Assembly: GCF_004341105.1 (NCBI RefSeq)
Contig: NZ_SLZK01000008.1
Span: 149,546-213,545 of the forward strand
DNA from: Rhizobium sp. BK418
GTDB lineage: Bacteria > Pseudomonadota > Alphaproteobacteria > Rhizobiales > Rhizobiaceae
Direction: 5' to 3'
Length of the DNA: 64,000 nt
Position 1 is the first letter of the stretch. Each line of letters opens with the position of its first letter. The position numbers and the translations under genes were made by a program. Of this stretch, positions 43,810 to 52,527 are shown one piece after another. The notes under the pieces are model-generated. The model saw only the letters and a list, made by a program, of their open reading frames with translations. It had not been told where the DNA came from and did no database searches.

Positions 43810-44393
43810 TTAAACCCCCTGCCTAAGTTATATTTCAAGCGAAGTAACGCAAAAATACGTTGAACCAATAATGAAACCCCCAAGTACAATCCACAAATCT
43901 TCACATAACTCTTTATAATGTTTACTGCGACACCCGAGGATGTGCTAATAGAATAGAAAGTTGCTGGCCCCGTAGAAATCGCCTTTGTCGATACGTACAT
44001 GTATCCAAAAATCAGAAATGCCGATATTGGAATGAGCTTAGGAATATATCTCCTATCCCTGACCCATACCTGGCTGATAAATAGGTAGACAATATAGAGC
44101 AACATAACTGCGCCGATCATGGACCGGGTGGAAAGTAATATGCAGCTGTCTTGCGCCGGGTAACCTGCGTTTAGCAGAACGTCGGCATCCCGTAGGTTCG
44201 GCGGCCAAATTCCCATATATATTTTGTTGGATGCAAAATAGCACGCCACCTCAGCGTTCAGTAAAAAGAAACTGTACGCCAGAACTGCGATGAGAAACGC
44301 TACTAGCATCGCGGCGAGAAGCGTCCAGAGTTGCCGTCGCATGTCTCTGTCCGATACCTCGTCCTTTTCATCTACGCTCGCCGGTGAGGGCAT
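43806..44393 (-). CDS. Four-helix inner-membrane protein coupled to the giant protein gene
   Basis: 195 residues with predicted membrane segments at about 22-46, 92-109, 119-137 and 152-184, and a cysteine-containing extracytoplasmic loop (EVACYFASNK, AQDSCILL). Its stop overlaps the giant gene start (ATGA), so they are translationally coupled. No family recognised. The DNA is AT-rich (about 40% GC over 43801-43980, against 65% in 40021-40080), unlike the genes around it. The position directly before a secreted glycine-zipper protein is where an immunity or chaperone protein would sit; immunity is a hypothesis only. Confidence 0.85.
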   Translation of the reverse strand: MPSPASVDEKDEVSDRDMRRQLWTLLAAMLVAFLIAVLAYSFFLLNAEVACYFASNKIYMGIWPPNLRDADVLLNAGYPAQDSCILLSTRSMIGAVMLLYIVYLFISQVWVRDRRYIPKLIPISAFLIFGYMYVSTKAISTGPATFYSISTSSGVAVNIIKSYVKICGLYLGVSLLVQRIFALLRLKYNLGRGFK

Positions 44394-45190
44394 TAGTTTT
44401 TCCTGACAAAGAATTATCTGTTCCGACAGAATCCGAATCCTCGCGGCCTACCACCTTCGGCCGGTCGCAAATATGGCGCTCAGCAGAGATCGCTCGAAGG
44501 CTAAGAAGTGTTTAGGTCTTCGACCGCGGCGTAATTTCCTGCTAGAAAATGCAACTTAACGGTGAATTATTGGCAAGCGGATCATTTGTCAAGGAAGTTC
44601 GGAAATAATTCGGATTACATTTCTCCAAAAATTTTTGACAACGTACAGACGGGTTCTGAATAAGCCTTTGATCCAGAGTATTAGCCTCACCGGGAAGACT
44701 GGATTGATCTCCATCTCACTCACAATGCCACCCTGTGGAAGTAGCTAATAGCTTTAATTTTCCGGGTGGGAAGGCAAGGCTTTTCGGGACACAGTATTGA
44801 TCACTCCAATGGCGATTCGACGCGACACGAAGGCGGACAGGGCCGTTCCGAACCGGTGAGACGGAAGTAACTTAGTCGCTGCCATCCTCCCGCTGATGAA
44901 TCCAGCTATCAGTCTAGCGACTAACCTCCCTCAAATACCCGAAAACAACGGGTTAAGAGTCGGCCTGATAGGCGGCTCGCAACAGCTGATACGAAGCATG
45001 GCGACATTGAACATTCACAACGCTGCTGCCAGTCCTTAACTCAACTTTTGGAGAGTGACGGCGTGCACTGTGCTCGCTGGGTGCCCGCGAGACTTGACCG
45101 GCACCTATTGGTGTTTTCTCGCGCCCTTCGACGCCAGATCGTGCTTGCGGCTGCCGCCGTTTCAGATCAACGACCGACCCCTCTCCCCCC
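44394..45190. other. Long gene-free stretch upstream of the secretion operon
   Basis: 797 bases with no convincing gene. The part next to the operon is AT-rich and should hold its promoter (separate entry). The remainder (about 44,680-45,190) shows no terminator, repeat or recognised coding remnant; small open frames overlapping the LysR 3' end lack support. Confidence 0.5.
44614..44641 (-). promoter_or_regulatory. Candidate promoter of the secretion operon
   Basis: On the minus strand TTGTCA (complement of 44636-44641) is followed after 16 bases by TGTAAT (complement of 44614-44619), 221 bases before the start of the four-helix protein gene. The pair fits a sigma-70-like promoter, but the distance implies a long leader. 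Confidence 0.3.
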
Positions 45191-46081
45191 TCACCTGCCC
45201 GGCCGCGCCAATGACCGCGCAATATCGATGATATCGTCACGGCCGGCAGTCGGATCCTCCCTGTTCCAGGCGACACCGAGCCCGATCTTGAAATCGATCC
45301 CCCTTACCTTCTTCAGTTCAAAGCCGCGGTTCGGCAGATCCTGCGTCCATTCCGGCACAAAGCCGATGCCAAGCCCGGCAGAGACCAGCGACACCAGCGA
45401 GAAGGTGTCGTCACAGGTGTAAGTGACATTGCCGGTCAGATCGTGCTCCTCGAACTTTTCGGCGAAATAGCGCTCGCTGTAGGAGAGGTTCTGACGGGAA
45501 AACGAGATGATCTTCTCGGAACGCAGATCCTGAAGATCGATCTCGCTCTTCAATGACAGCGGGCTCTCTTTGGCGACCGCCAGCAGATAGCGCTCATGGG
45601 CAATCGAGAAGAAGCGTAAGGAGCCGATATTCTCCACCGGCCGGATGAAGCCGAGGTTGATGCGGCCTGCCTCGATATGGCGGATGATGTCATCGGTGGT
45701 GCCGCTTTCGATATGCATGCGAATGTCGGGATACTTGCGGCCGATGCGCGACAGGAAGGACGGCAGCACACCGATCGTGGCGGGATAGACGGTACCGATC
45801 ACAATCCTCCGCGCCGCCTTGCCGGCCACCGACCTCGCGATCTCCCTCGACAGATCGACTTCGCTCAGGATCCGAACCGATCGCTCATAGAACGCCGCCC
45901 CTGCCCTTGTCAGTTCCACCCGGCGTGTCGAGCGGATGAAGAGCTGCACGCCGAGTTCCTTCTCCAATGCCATGACCTGGTTCGACAGCGCCGGCTGGGC
46001 GATATGCACCTTGGCTGCGGCTCTGCCGAAATGCAGCTCCTCGGCCACCGCAACGAAATAGGATAGCTGGCGTAGTTCCAT
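45191..46081 (-). CDS. LysR-family regulator, copy 1
   Basis: 296 residues from ATG 46081 (MELRQLSYFVAVAEELHFGR), the usual start of the CynR/CbbR-like LysR group; the reading frame remains open upstream but without coding content. It differs from the copy at 53573-54463 in only five residues (Ile/Leu in LFIRSTRR, Val/Ala in RRIVIG, Gln/Glu, Gly/Asp, Arg/Lys). Homology stops sharply at the start and stop codons, so promoters differ. It is upstream-facing from the sugar ABC cassette and may be regulated independently of copy 2. Confidence 0.92.
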   Translation of the reverse strand: MELRQLSYFVAVAEELHFGRAAAKVHIAQPALSNQVMALEKELGVQLFIRSTRRVELTRAGAAFYERSVRILSEVDLSREIARSVAGKAARRIVIGTVYPATIGVLPSFLSRIGRKYPDIRMHIESGTTDDIIRHIEAGRINLGFIRPVENIGSLRFFSIAHERYLLAVAKESPLSLKSEIDLQDLRSEKIISFSRQNLSYSERYFAEKFEEHDLTGNVTYTCDDTFSLVSLVSAGLGIGFVPEWTQDLPNRGFELKKVRGIDFKIGLGVAWNREDPTAGRDDIIDIARSLARPGR

Positions 46082-46138
46082 GCGTGCGCCTTCTGAACCA
46101 TCAGCAGGATGCGGTCGGAAGAGCAGGCCCTGACCGTT

Positions 46139-46171
46139 TGTAGAGTATACTCCGTAGTTGGATACTCTACA
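46139..46171. promoter_or_regulatory. Palindromic operator upstream of the XRE gene
   Basis: TGTAGAGTAT at 46139-46148 and ATACTCTACA at 46162-46171 are perfect 10-base arms with 13 bases between. It starts 51 bases before the XRE start codon. Small controller-type XRE dimers bind such symmetric sites to regulate themselves. Confidence 0.65.
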
Positions 46172-46189
46172 AGCTGCTTGGCTCAGCTT

Positions 46190-46399
46190 ATGGATATACG
46201 CGAAGCGTTTGCTCGGAATCTTAGGTTGCTTCGACAGGCCAAAGGCCTGTCCCAAGAAGAGCTTGCGCATCGAGCAGACCTCGACCGAACCTACATCAGT
46301 TCATTGGAGCGCAGCGTTTACAGCCCGACGATCGAAGTGGTAGATCGACTTGCCTCCGTCTTGGAAGTGGACGCAGTGGAGCTGCTGAAAAAATCCTAA
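46190..46399 (+). CDS. Small XRE-family regulator (controller-like)
   Basis: 69 residues from ATG 46190: MDIREAFARNLRLLRQAKGLSQEELAHRADLDRTYISSLERS is a complete Cro/CI helix-turn-helix, and the protein ends soon after SVLEVDAVELLKKS. Size and layout match the controller (C) proteins of restriction-modification systems and small plasmid regulators, but no methylase or nuclease gene is nearby. A toxin relic follows 110 bases later, so it could instead be the surviving antitoxin or regulator of a decayed module. Confidence 0.88.
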   Translation: MDIREAFARNLRLLRQAKGLSQEELAHRADLDRTYISSLERSVYSPTIEVVDRLASVLEVDAVELLKKS

Positions 46400-46441
46400 G
46401 GATTGGATCAACGCGCAAGCGCGCCGACAGCCCAATGGGCG

Positions 46442-46514
46442 CCTTGAACCAGTTCGAACCGCCGACCCGTTGTTTTCCGGCATCAAGCTATAAGTCTAGC
46501 TAGTTGGCAAAGTG
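46442..46514 (-). repeat. tRNA-like fragment E
   Basis: Minus strand reads GGTTCGAACTGGTTCAAGG at 46442-46460, a full TTCRANY T-loop, preceded by sequence similar to fragment B (AAGCTATAAGTCTAG on the plus strand against AAGCTTAAGTCTATG). It sits between the XRE gene and the toxin relic. No intact cloverleaf. Confidence 0.45.
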
Positions 46515-46704
46515 TCGGGCCATTCCTGCGCGCCATTAAGGACGAAGAATACGAACAGATGCCTCCGTTGCCGCGTATGCCACGACATACGGCGTGCCGT
46601 TGATTACAGTTCGCGCGTGCCAGCAATTCTGCCAACACGACCGCTCGCGGGAAAATCAGTCAGACGACGAGCGGCCGCGACTATCCGTTCATCGACAAGG
46701 ATGT
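46513..46704 (-). pseudogene. RelE/ParE toxin remnant
   Basis: On the minus strand VDERIVAAARRLTDFPASGRVGRIAGTREL is the central signature of RelE/ParE-type toxins (FPxSGRxGRxxGTREL). After GTREL one base is missing and the next frame continues as INGTPYVVAYAATEASVRILR, then a second small loss before NGAQEWPDT, the typical C terminus. The N-terminal part is absent. The remnant is joined in frame to a LysR fragment, so it arose by recombination and is not a working toxin. Confidence 0.7.
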
Positions 46705-47140
46705 AAGCGACATTGTCGGTCAGATCGTGCTCCTCGAACTTTTCGGCGAAATAGCGTTCGCTGTAGGAGAGGTTCTGCCGGGAAAACGAGATGATCTTCT
46801 CGGAGCCCAGATCCGCAAGTTCGATCTCGCTCTTCAAGGACAGTGGGCTCTGCTTGGAAACTGCCAGCAGGTAGCGCTCATGGGCGATCGCGAAGAAGCG
46901 CAACGAGCCGATATTCTCCACCGGCCGGATGAAGCCGAGGTTGATGCGGCCTGCCTCGATATGGCGGATGATGTCATCGGTGGTGCCGCTTTCGATATGC
47001 ATGCGGATGTCGGGATATTTGCGGCCGATGCGCGACAGGAAGGACGGCAGCACGCCGATCGTGGCGGGATAGACGGTGCCAATGGCAATTCTGCGCGCTG
47101 CCTTGCCGGCCACTGACCGGGCGACAGATCCGCTTGAGCA
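46700..47140 (-). pseudogene. LysR fragment, third partial copy
   Basis: Covers roughly residues 80-205 of the LysR proteins at 45.2 and 53.6 kb (SVAGKAARRIAIGTVYPATIG to FEEHDLTDNVAY). The DNA-binding domain and the C-terminal third are missing, and a 10-base deletion near 47125 breaks the frame upstream. Its variants (ARRIAIG, DLTDNV) are closer to the copy at 53.6 kb. It lies in the same orientation as both intact copies, between copy 1 and the sugar ABC cassette. Confidence 0.8.
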
Positions 47141-47312
47141 AAGCTTCCCGGATGGACATTAAAGGGAGGCGTTTCGGGGTTCCTCCTTCGATTGGAAAAT
47201 TCGATCGCGTGATTCTCCTCGAAACTTGCAGGTAGGGAACGATCCGTAGGATCGTGCCCTTCTGCCAATATCTTCATGCGCTAAAAAGTTTGTTATCCCC
47301 TCTTGTTTTGCA

Positions 47313-47330
47313 AATGATACCGGTTACATT
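47313..47330. promoter_or_regulatory. LacI-type operator before the sugar ABC operon
   Basis: AATGATACCGGTTACATT is an imperfect palindrome centred on ACCGGT, a form common for LacI-family sites in rhizobia. It lies 43 bases before the binding-protein start codon. The LacI gene at the far end of the same cluster is the likely ligand-responsive repressor. Confidence 0.6.
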
Positions 47331-47372
47331 GCGATTTAGCTGCGGGGAGCAGCCAAAATCGGGGAGGATAAG

Positions 47373-48680
47373 ATGACGGCTTTCAAAGCTTGCGCATTGG
47401 GATTTGTCGCGTCTATTGCACTGATGACGCCGGCACTCGCGCAGGAGGAACTATTGGTTTGGGTTGCTGGCGAACCCGGATCGACCAACGTCTATGACAA
47501 GCTTGCTGAGAGCTACAACTCGCAGCACCCGGGCGTGAATGTTTCAATCGTCAAGAACAGCTCGGATATCTTCAATCCTGCACTTGTCCCGGCGTTGTCG
47601 GCGGGTGAAGGTCCGGATCTCTTCACGTTTGGCACGGGCCCTGGACAGCCCGCATCCCTGATCCAAGGAGGTCTCGTCGCCGACCTGACCCCCTATTACA
47701 AGAAATTCGGCTGGGGAAAAAACATCTCGGAATCGATAGAGAATGTGACCTCGTCCAACGGCAAGCTATGGGCGGTCGGCAACGAGGTCGAGTCGACCGC
47801 CGTCTTCTATAACAAGGACATCTTCTCCAAAGCCGGGATCGAGATTCCCAAGAACTGGGAAAGCTTCGAAGCGGCGGTCAAGAAATTGAAAGATGCCGGC
47901 TACGACACTCCAATTGGCCTTGGCGGCGCAGACAAATGGCCGATTTCACATATCCAATCGATGCTCTTTGGACGATACGCCGGTCCGGACGGCATTGAGA
48001 AAGTGATTTTCGGCGATGGCTCATGGACGGATGAGCCGTTTCTGAAGGCGACCGAAAAACTTCAGAAGATGGCTGCAGACGGCTATTTCGGTCCCTATCC
48101 GGTCGGCACAGGTCAGGCCGAAACGCTCGACGCCTTCTGGGCTGGTCAGATCCCTATGATGTATACTGGCTCCTTTGTCATCGGCCAAGCGGTGCAATCG
48201 GCGGGGGATCGGCTATCCAGTTTCGGTGTCTTCCAGATGCCGCCATTGGAGGATGGGCAGAAGGTCTACCCCACCGAAGCAATCGGATCGGGCTGGTACA
48301 TTCGAAAAACATCAAAAAAGCAGGATCAGGCGGCCGACTTCCTCAACTACATGTTCTTCAGTAAGGAAGGCCGAGTTACGCTCCTCAACGACGGCACCGT
48401 CCCGATTGGCCCTCTCGAAGAAGAGTCAATGGAAGCAAAGATTCCGTCGCTGCTCCAGGCCATGAACCAAAGCATTGGCGAGGTCAGGTCTAACGGAACC
48501 ATCCCCGCCTACCTCGATACCATCATGCCGGCAAACGTCACGAACGTTACATATGACGGCCTGCAGGCATTGCTCCTGAATTCCATGACGCCGCGGCAGT
48601 TCGTGGAAGCGATCGAGAAGGAATGGGAAACCGCGAAGAAGGCGGGAAACATTCTCGCACCCGGCGGCATCAACAAGTAG
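47373..48680 (+). CDS. Sugar-type ABC substrate-binding protein
   Basis: 435 residues from ATG 47373 behind GGGGAGG. Signal peptide MTAFKACALGFVASIALMTPALAQ, then an SBP-bac-1 fold (LAESYNSQHPGVNVSIVKN, ALVPALSAGEGPDLFTFG, AVFYNKDIFSKAGIEIPKNW, MMYTGSFVIGQAV). It binds an oligosaccharide or sugar-like compound in the periplasm. First gene of a six-gene operon ending with the LacI regulator. Confidence 0.92.
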   Translation: MTAFKACALGFVASIALMTPALAQEELLVWVAGEPGSTNVYDKLAESYNSQHPGVNVSIVKNSSDIFNPALVPALSAGEGPDLFTFGTGPGQPASLIQGGLVADLTPYYKKFGWGKNISESIENVTSSNGKLWAVGNEVESTAVFYNKDIFSKAGIEIPKNWESFEAAVKKLKDAGYDTPIGLGGADKWPISHIQSMLFGRYAGPDGIEKVIFGDGSWTDEPFLKATEKLQKMAADGYFGPYPVGTGQAETLDAFWAGQIPMMYTGSFVIGQAVQSAGDRLSSFGVFQMPPLEDGQKVYPTEAIGSGWYIRKTSKKQDQAADFLNYMFFSKEGRVTLLNDGTVPIGPLEEESMEAKIPSLLQAMNQSIGEVRSNGTIPAYLDTIMPANVTNVTYDGLQALLLNSMTPRQFVEAIEKEWETAKKAGNILAPGGINK

Positions 48681-48754
48681 GTCGCCCCACGCCGCTGTCC
48701 ACCGACCCTCGTATCGATCGGTGGATGCCCTAATCACCTTCAAGGAAACTTCAG

Positions 48755-49657
48755 ATGACTGCTTCGGCTGCGACCCTGGCAGGAGGAAGGCGTCGACCAG
48801 ACTGGCTGACGCCGATGATCTTTCTGTTACCCGCTTGCATTCTCTACCTGGTCTTTTCATTCATGCCGACCCTATCGGTAATCCGCTACTCATTCACGAA
48901 CTGGGACGGAATCAGCCCGGCGAAGACCTGGATCGGATTTCAAAATTATAGGCAACTCTTTTCCGATTCCATTTTCTGGGAGTCGTTCCGGAACACGTGC
49001 TGGTGGGCGGCTATCATCGTCGTCGTCAATGTCGGCTTTGGCCTGGTACTGGCGGCTTTATTGTCACGCGTTGGTCGAGGTCGCGCCCTCATCCAGACGG
49101 CCATCACAGTTCCGATTGTACTTGCACCGGTGACGGTGGCGGTGATCTGGCGCTGGATGTACCAGCCCTACGGCGTAATAAACGAACTCCTCCGCGACAT
49201 CGGGCTCAACTCGATCGCGGCACCTTGGCTTGGATCGCCCGCCCTTGTCCTTCCTGCTCTCGCGTTGGCGCACTGCTGGTCGAGCATCGGCCTCAGCGTG
49301 ATGATTTTTATTGCCGGCCTTCAGGCCGTAGACGAGGATCTTTACGATGCCGCCCGCATTGACGGCGCCAATCGATATCAGCTGTTCCGTTACGTCACGC
49401 TACCAGCGCTGAAGCCGATTACTGCGGTCGTCTTCATCCTTACACTCACCAGCGCCTTCAAGTCGTTCGACCTAGTCTGGTCGACGACACAGGGAGGGCC
49501 AATCAGATCGAGCGAGATCCTCGCGACCTACATGTATAAGCGCGGCGCCCTCCAAAATGAATATGGGTATGGTTCCGCCATCAGCGTTGCGCTTCTTCTG
49601 ATCGTTACGGCCGTCACCGCGTTCTACATGAATTTCCAAGAGCGCAGGGAGCGTTGA
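48755..49657 (+). CDS. Sugar ABC permease, MalF/UgpA type
   Basis: 300 residues from ATG 48755. About six transmembrane segments and the coupling loop YDAARIDGANRYQLFRYVTLPALKPI identify the first sugar-class permease. It is followed after one base by the second permease, consistent with coupled translation. Confidence 0.92.
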   Translation: MTASAATLAGGRRRPDWLTPMIFLLPACILYLVFSFMPTLSVIRYSFTNWDGISPAKTWIGFQNYRQLFSDSIFWESFRNTCWWAAIIVVVNVGFGLVLAALLSRVGRGRALIQTAITVPIVLAPVTVAVIWRWMYQPYGVINELLRDIGLNSIAAPWLGSPALVLPALALAHCWSSIGLSVMIFIAGLQAVDEDLYDAARIDGANRYQLFRYVTLPALKPITAVVFILTLTSAFKSFDLVWSTTQGGPIRSSEILATYMYKRGALQNEYGYGSAISVALLLIVTAVTAFYMNFQERRER

Positions 49658-49658
49658 G

Positions 49659-50465
49659 ATGGGTCCCATCGTCCGCCTCCTCCTGGTCATTTTCGCCGCT
49701 TTGATGACTGCCCCATCGATTCTGACGGTCCTCGCATCCTTCAAGCGTGCATCGGAGCAGGGCCGTTCGGCCTGGCTTCCTCCTATGGATCCGACATTTG
49801 GCAACTTTATTCGGGTCTGGACCGCTGGCGGCTTCAGTCGCTACTTCCTCAACACTCTTGTAATATCGGTCGTGGACGCGATCGTTATGATCGTGCTTGC
49901 CTCCATGGTAGCCTACGCACTGCAATTCCTGAAGCTGAGGTACAAGACCGTGCTTGGCCTCTGGCTGCTGCTTGGCATGATGGTACCTGCCTCGGCGATC
50001 GTGTTGCCTCTCTACACCACAGTACGCACCTTCGGTCTTGTTAACACTCATCTGGGTGTCATCCTATGCGACGTCGCCCTTGCCCTTCCGGTGTTCGTTT
50101 TCCTTTTCGAATCCTACTTCAAGAAGATCCCGATGGCCCTTCATGAAGCCGCGAAGGTCGATGGTGCAAGTGAGTGGCAAATCTATCGAAGGATAGTGAT
50201 GCCGGCGTCGACACCCGTCATCATCACGACCGCACTTCTTGAATTTGTCTGGAGCTGGAACGACCTCCTGCTGCGTCTCCTTCTGCTTCCGCAGGATTCC
50301 AATCGTACGCTGGCCGTCGGGTTGTTGTTCTTCCAGGGATCGCAAACACGCGACATCGCCGGCCTGTCGGCAGGTACGGTCATCATGGCCCTTCCTGTCG
50401 TGGCGCTCTTCCTCATTTTCCAGGGCCACTTCGTTCGAGGCATGACCCAAGGCGCAGTCAAATAG
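49659..50465 (+). CDS. Sugar ABC permease, MalG/UgpE type
   Basis: 268 residues from ATG 49659 (TGAGATG overlap region with the preceding gene). Six transmembrane segments and coupling loop HEAAKVDGASEWQIYRRIVMPASTPV. Partners with the MalF-type subunit. Confidence 0.92.
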   Translation: MGPIVRLLLVIFAALMTAPSILTVLASFKRASEQGRSAWLPPMDPTFGNFIRVWTAGGFSRYFLNTLVISVVDAIVMIVLASMVAYALQFLKLRYKTVLGLWLLLGMMVPASAIVLPLYTTVRTFGLVNTHLGVILCDVALALPVFVFLFESYFKKIPMALHEAAKVDGASEWQIYRRIVMPASTPVIITTALLEFVWSWNDLLLRLLLLPQDSNRTLAVGLLFFQGSQTRDIAGLSAGTVIMALPVVALFLIFQGHFVRGMTQGAVK

Positions 50466-50473
50466 GAACCAAC

Positions 50474-51496
50474 ATGAAACCAACTCTCGTACTCGATCAA
50501 TACTGGCGCCAGCTTGAAGAACTTTTCGCCCCTTCTGACTTTCGCAGACTGACTGAAGCCTGCGAGGTCATCGGAGGCACGAACTGGGCGATGCCGCAGG
50601 ACATTCTCGACGCCAATCTGGAAAACATGCGCTTTCTCGTCGCGTCGCGTCCGTCGATGGACCGATCACGCCTTGAGCGCGCAAAGAACCTTCAGGCCAT
50701 AATCGAGGTGTCCGGCACATTCGGCCGGGGCGTCGACTACGACGCCTGCTTCGAACGCGGAATCCACGTATTGAGCTGCGCCCCGGGCTTTCGAAATTCC
50801 GTCGCCGAAATGGCTCTTGGCATGATGATCGCTGGAGCCCGCGGCATCATTGAAGAACATCTGGCATTTCAAGCCGGATATGAGCATTGGTTGGCTGATA
50901 ATCTTGCGACCGACTTTTCGCTTTATAATCAATCCGTCGGGTTTATCGGCTACGGACAAATCGCTCGTGAAGTGACCCGTCTGCTCCAGCCTTTCTCTCC
51001 GAAAGTCGCCGCTTATGATCCTTGGCTTGTCAACGAGAAGATTGCTGTTCCGGGCATCGAGCTCAAGGAACTGGACGATCTGATCGATACCAGCCGTTGT
51101 ATCGTGGTTGCAGCGACGCCGACCGATCAAAACAAGGGTCTCATCGATGAACGCGCGATAAGGCGAATGAAACGCGGCACACTGGTCGTATTGATCAGTC
51201 GTGCTCATCTGGTCGATTTCGAGGCTCTTATGCAGGCGGCGCGCGACAAGCATATTCGCGTCGCCATCGACGTCTTCCCGAGTGAGCCGGTTGCAAGCGA
51301 CCATCCGGTTCGAACCTTGCCGAATTCGATCCTGTCTCCCCATCGCGCGGCGGCCGTCTGGGGCGGACGGCATCTTATCGGTGAGATGGTAGTTGACGAT
51401 ATTGCGGCCATGCTTGCCGGAACGGAGCCGACGCGCCTTCAGAGAGCGCGGCCGGGATATGTCGAACACATCGTCGCTGCGCAAAAGCGCGCATAG
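50474..51496 (+). CDS. D-isomer 2-hydroxyacid dehydrogenase
   Basis: 340 residues from ATG 50474. Rossmann motif VGFIGYGQIAREVTRLL, the catalytic arginine in LVVLISRAHLV, glutamate in AIDVFPSEPV and histidine in SILSPHRAA are all in place. It interconverts a 2-keto acid and its D-2-hydroxyacid with NAD(P)H. Embedded inside the sugar ABC operon (8 bases after the permease, 9 before the ATPase), it points to a sugar-acid or hydroxyacid substrate for the transporter. Confidence 0.9.
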   Translation: MKPTLVLDQYWRQLEELFAPSDFRRLTEACEVIGGTNWAMPQDILDANLENMRFLVASRPSMDRSRLERAKNLQAIIEVSGTFGRGVDYDACFERGIHVLSCAPGFRNSVAEMALGMMIAGARGIIEEHLAFQAGYEHWLADNLATDFSLYNQSVGFIGYGQIAREVTRLLQPFSPKVAAYDPWLVNEKIAVPGIELKELDDLIDTSRCIVVAATPTDQNKGLIDERAIRRMKRGTLVVLISRAHLVDFEALMQAARDKHIRVAIDVFPSEPVASDHPVRTLPNSILSPHRAAAVWGGRHLIGEMVVDDIAAMLAGTEPTRLQRARPGYVEHIVAAQKRA

Positions 51497-51505
51497 GAGG
51501 AGAAT

Positions 51506-52513
51506 ATGGCAGCTCTTGCACTCGTCGATGTCGTCAAGACATACGGCGCCCATCCGGTCATTCACGGTGTGAATCTGACTGTCGGCGATGGCAAATTCGT
51601 CGTCTTTGTAGGTCCGTCGGGATGCGGTAAATCCACGCTCCTTCGGATGATTGCCGGCCTCGAAGAAATAAGCGCCGGGCAAGTGCTGATCGGCGGCCGG
51701 GTGGCTAACAACCTGTCGCCCAAGGAACGCAACATCGCGATGGTCTTCCAAAGCTATGCTTTGTACCCGCAGATGACGGTCGCTGAAAACATGGGTTTCA
51801 GCCTCACCTTGGAGAAGCGGCCAAAGTCGGAGGTCAGCGCCAAGGTCAATGAAGCCGCGGCAACTTTGAAGCTAACCGAACTATTGGACCGCCGTCCTTC
51901 TCAACTGTCGGGCGGGCAGCGCCAGCGCGTGGCCATCGGACGTGCGATCGTCAGAAACCCTCAAGTCTTCCTGCTGGACGAGCCCCTCTCCAATCTCGAC
52001 GCGGCATTGCGATCCGAGACACGCGTCGAACTCAGCGAACTGCATCACCGGCTCGGCACTACGATGATCTACGTGACGCATGATCAGGTCGAAGCCATGA
52101 CGATGGCCGATAAAATCGTTGTATTGAACAAGGGTAGGATCGAGCAGGTCGGGTCGCCGATGGACCTATACAATAGGCCCACCAATACATTCGTCGCTAC
52201 CTTCATTGGGTCTCCGAAGATGAACCTTGTTGACGGCCCATGGGCTCAGCGGTTCGGCTCACAGACAATCGGCATCCGCCCGGAGCACATCATGGTCTCA
52301 AACAATGAACCTACCTGGAAAGGCACCGTTTCAGTGATAGAGAGATTAGGAAGCAACACGATCATGCACGTGAGAGTGCCCGGCATCGGTTCATTGGTTG
52401 CAAATTTGGACGGTCAAAGAGACTATGTCGTCGGCGAGGACATCGGCCTCAAGCCAGACGAGCAACATCTCCACTTCTTCGATGTGAGCGGAAGGAGAAT
52501 GGAGGCAAGGTAA
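51506..52513 (+). CDS. Sugar ABC transporter ATPase, UgpC/MsmK type
   Basis: 335 residues from ATG 51506 behind AGGAGG. Walker A VGPSGCGKSTLLRM, signature QLSGGQRQRVAIGRAI, Walker B VFLLDEPLSNLD and the C-terminal MOI/TOBE regulatory half are present. It energises the MalFG-like pair. Confidence 0.93.
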   Translation: MAALALVDVVKTYGAHPVIHGVNLTVGDGKFVVFVGPSGCGKSTLLRMIAGLEEISAGQVLIGGRVANNLSPKERNIAMVFQSYALYPQMTVAENMGFSLTLEKRPKSEVSAKVNEAAATLKLTELLDRRPSQLSGGQRQRVAIGRAIVRNPQVFLLDEPLSNLDAALRSETRVELSELHHRLGTTMIYVTHDQVEAMTMADKIVVLNKGRIEQVGSPMDLYNRPTNTFVATFIGSPKMNLVDGPWAQRFGSQTIGIRPEHIMVSNNEPTWKGTVSVIERLGSNTIMHVRVPGIGSLVANLDGQRDYVVGEDIGLKPDEQHLHFFDVSGRRMEAR

Positions 52514-52527
52514 AGAGTGAGCACAGC

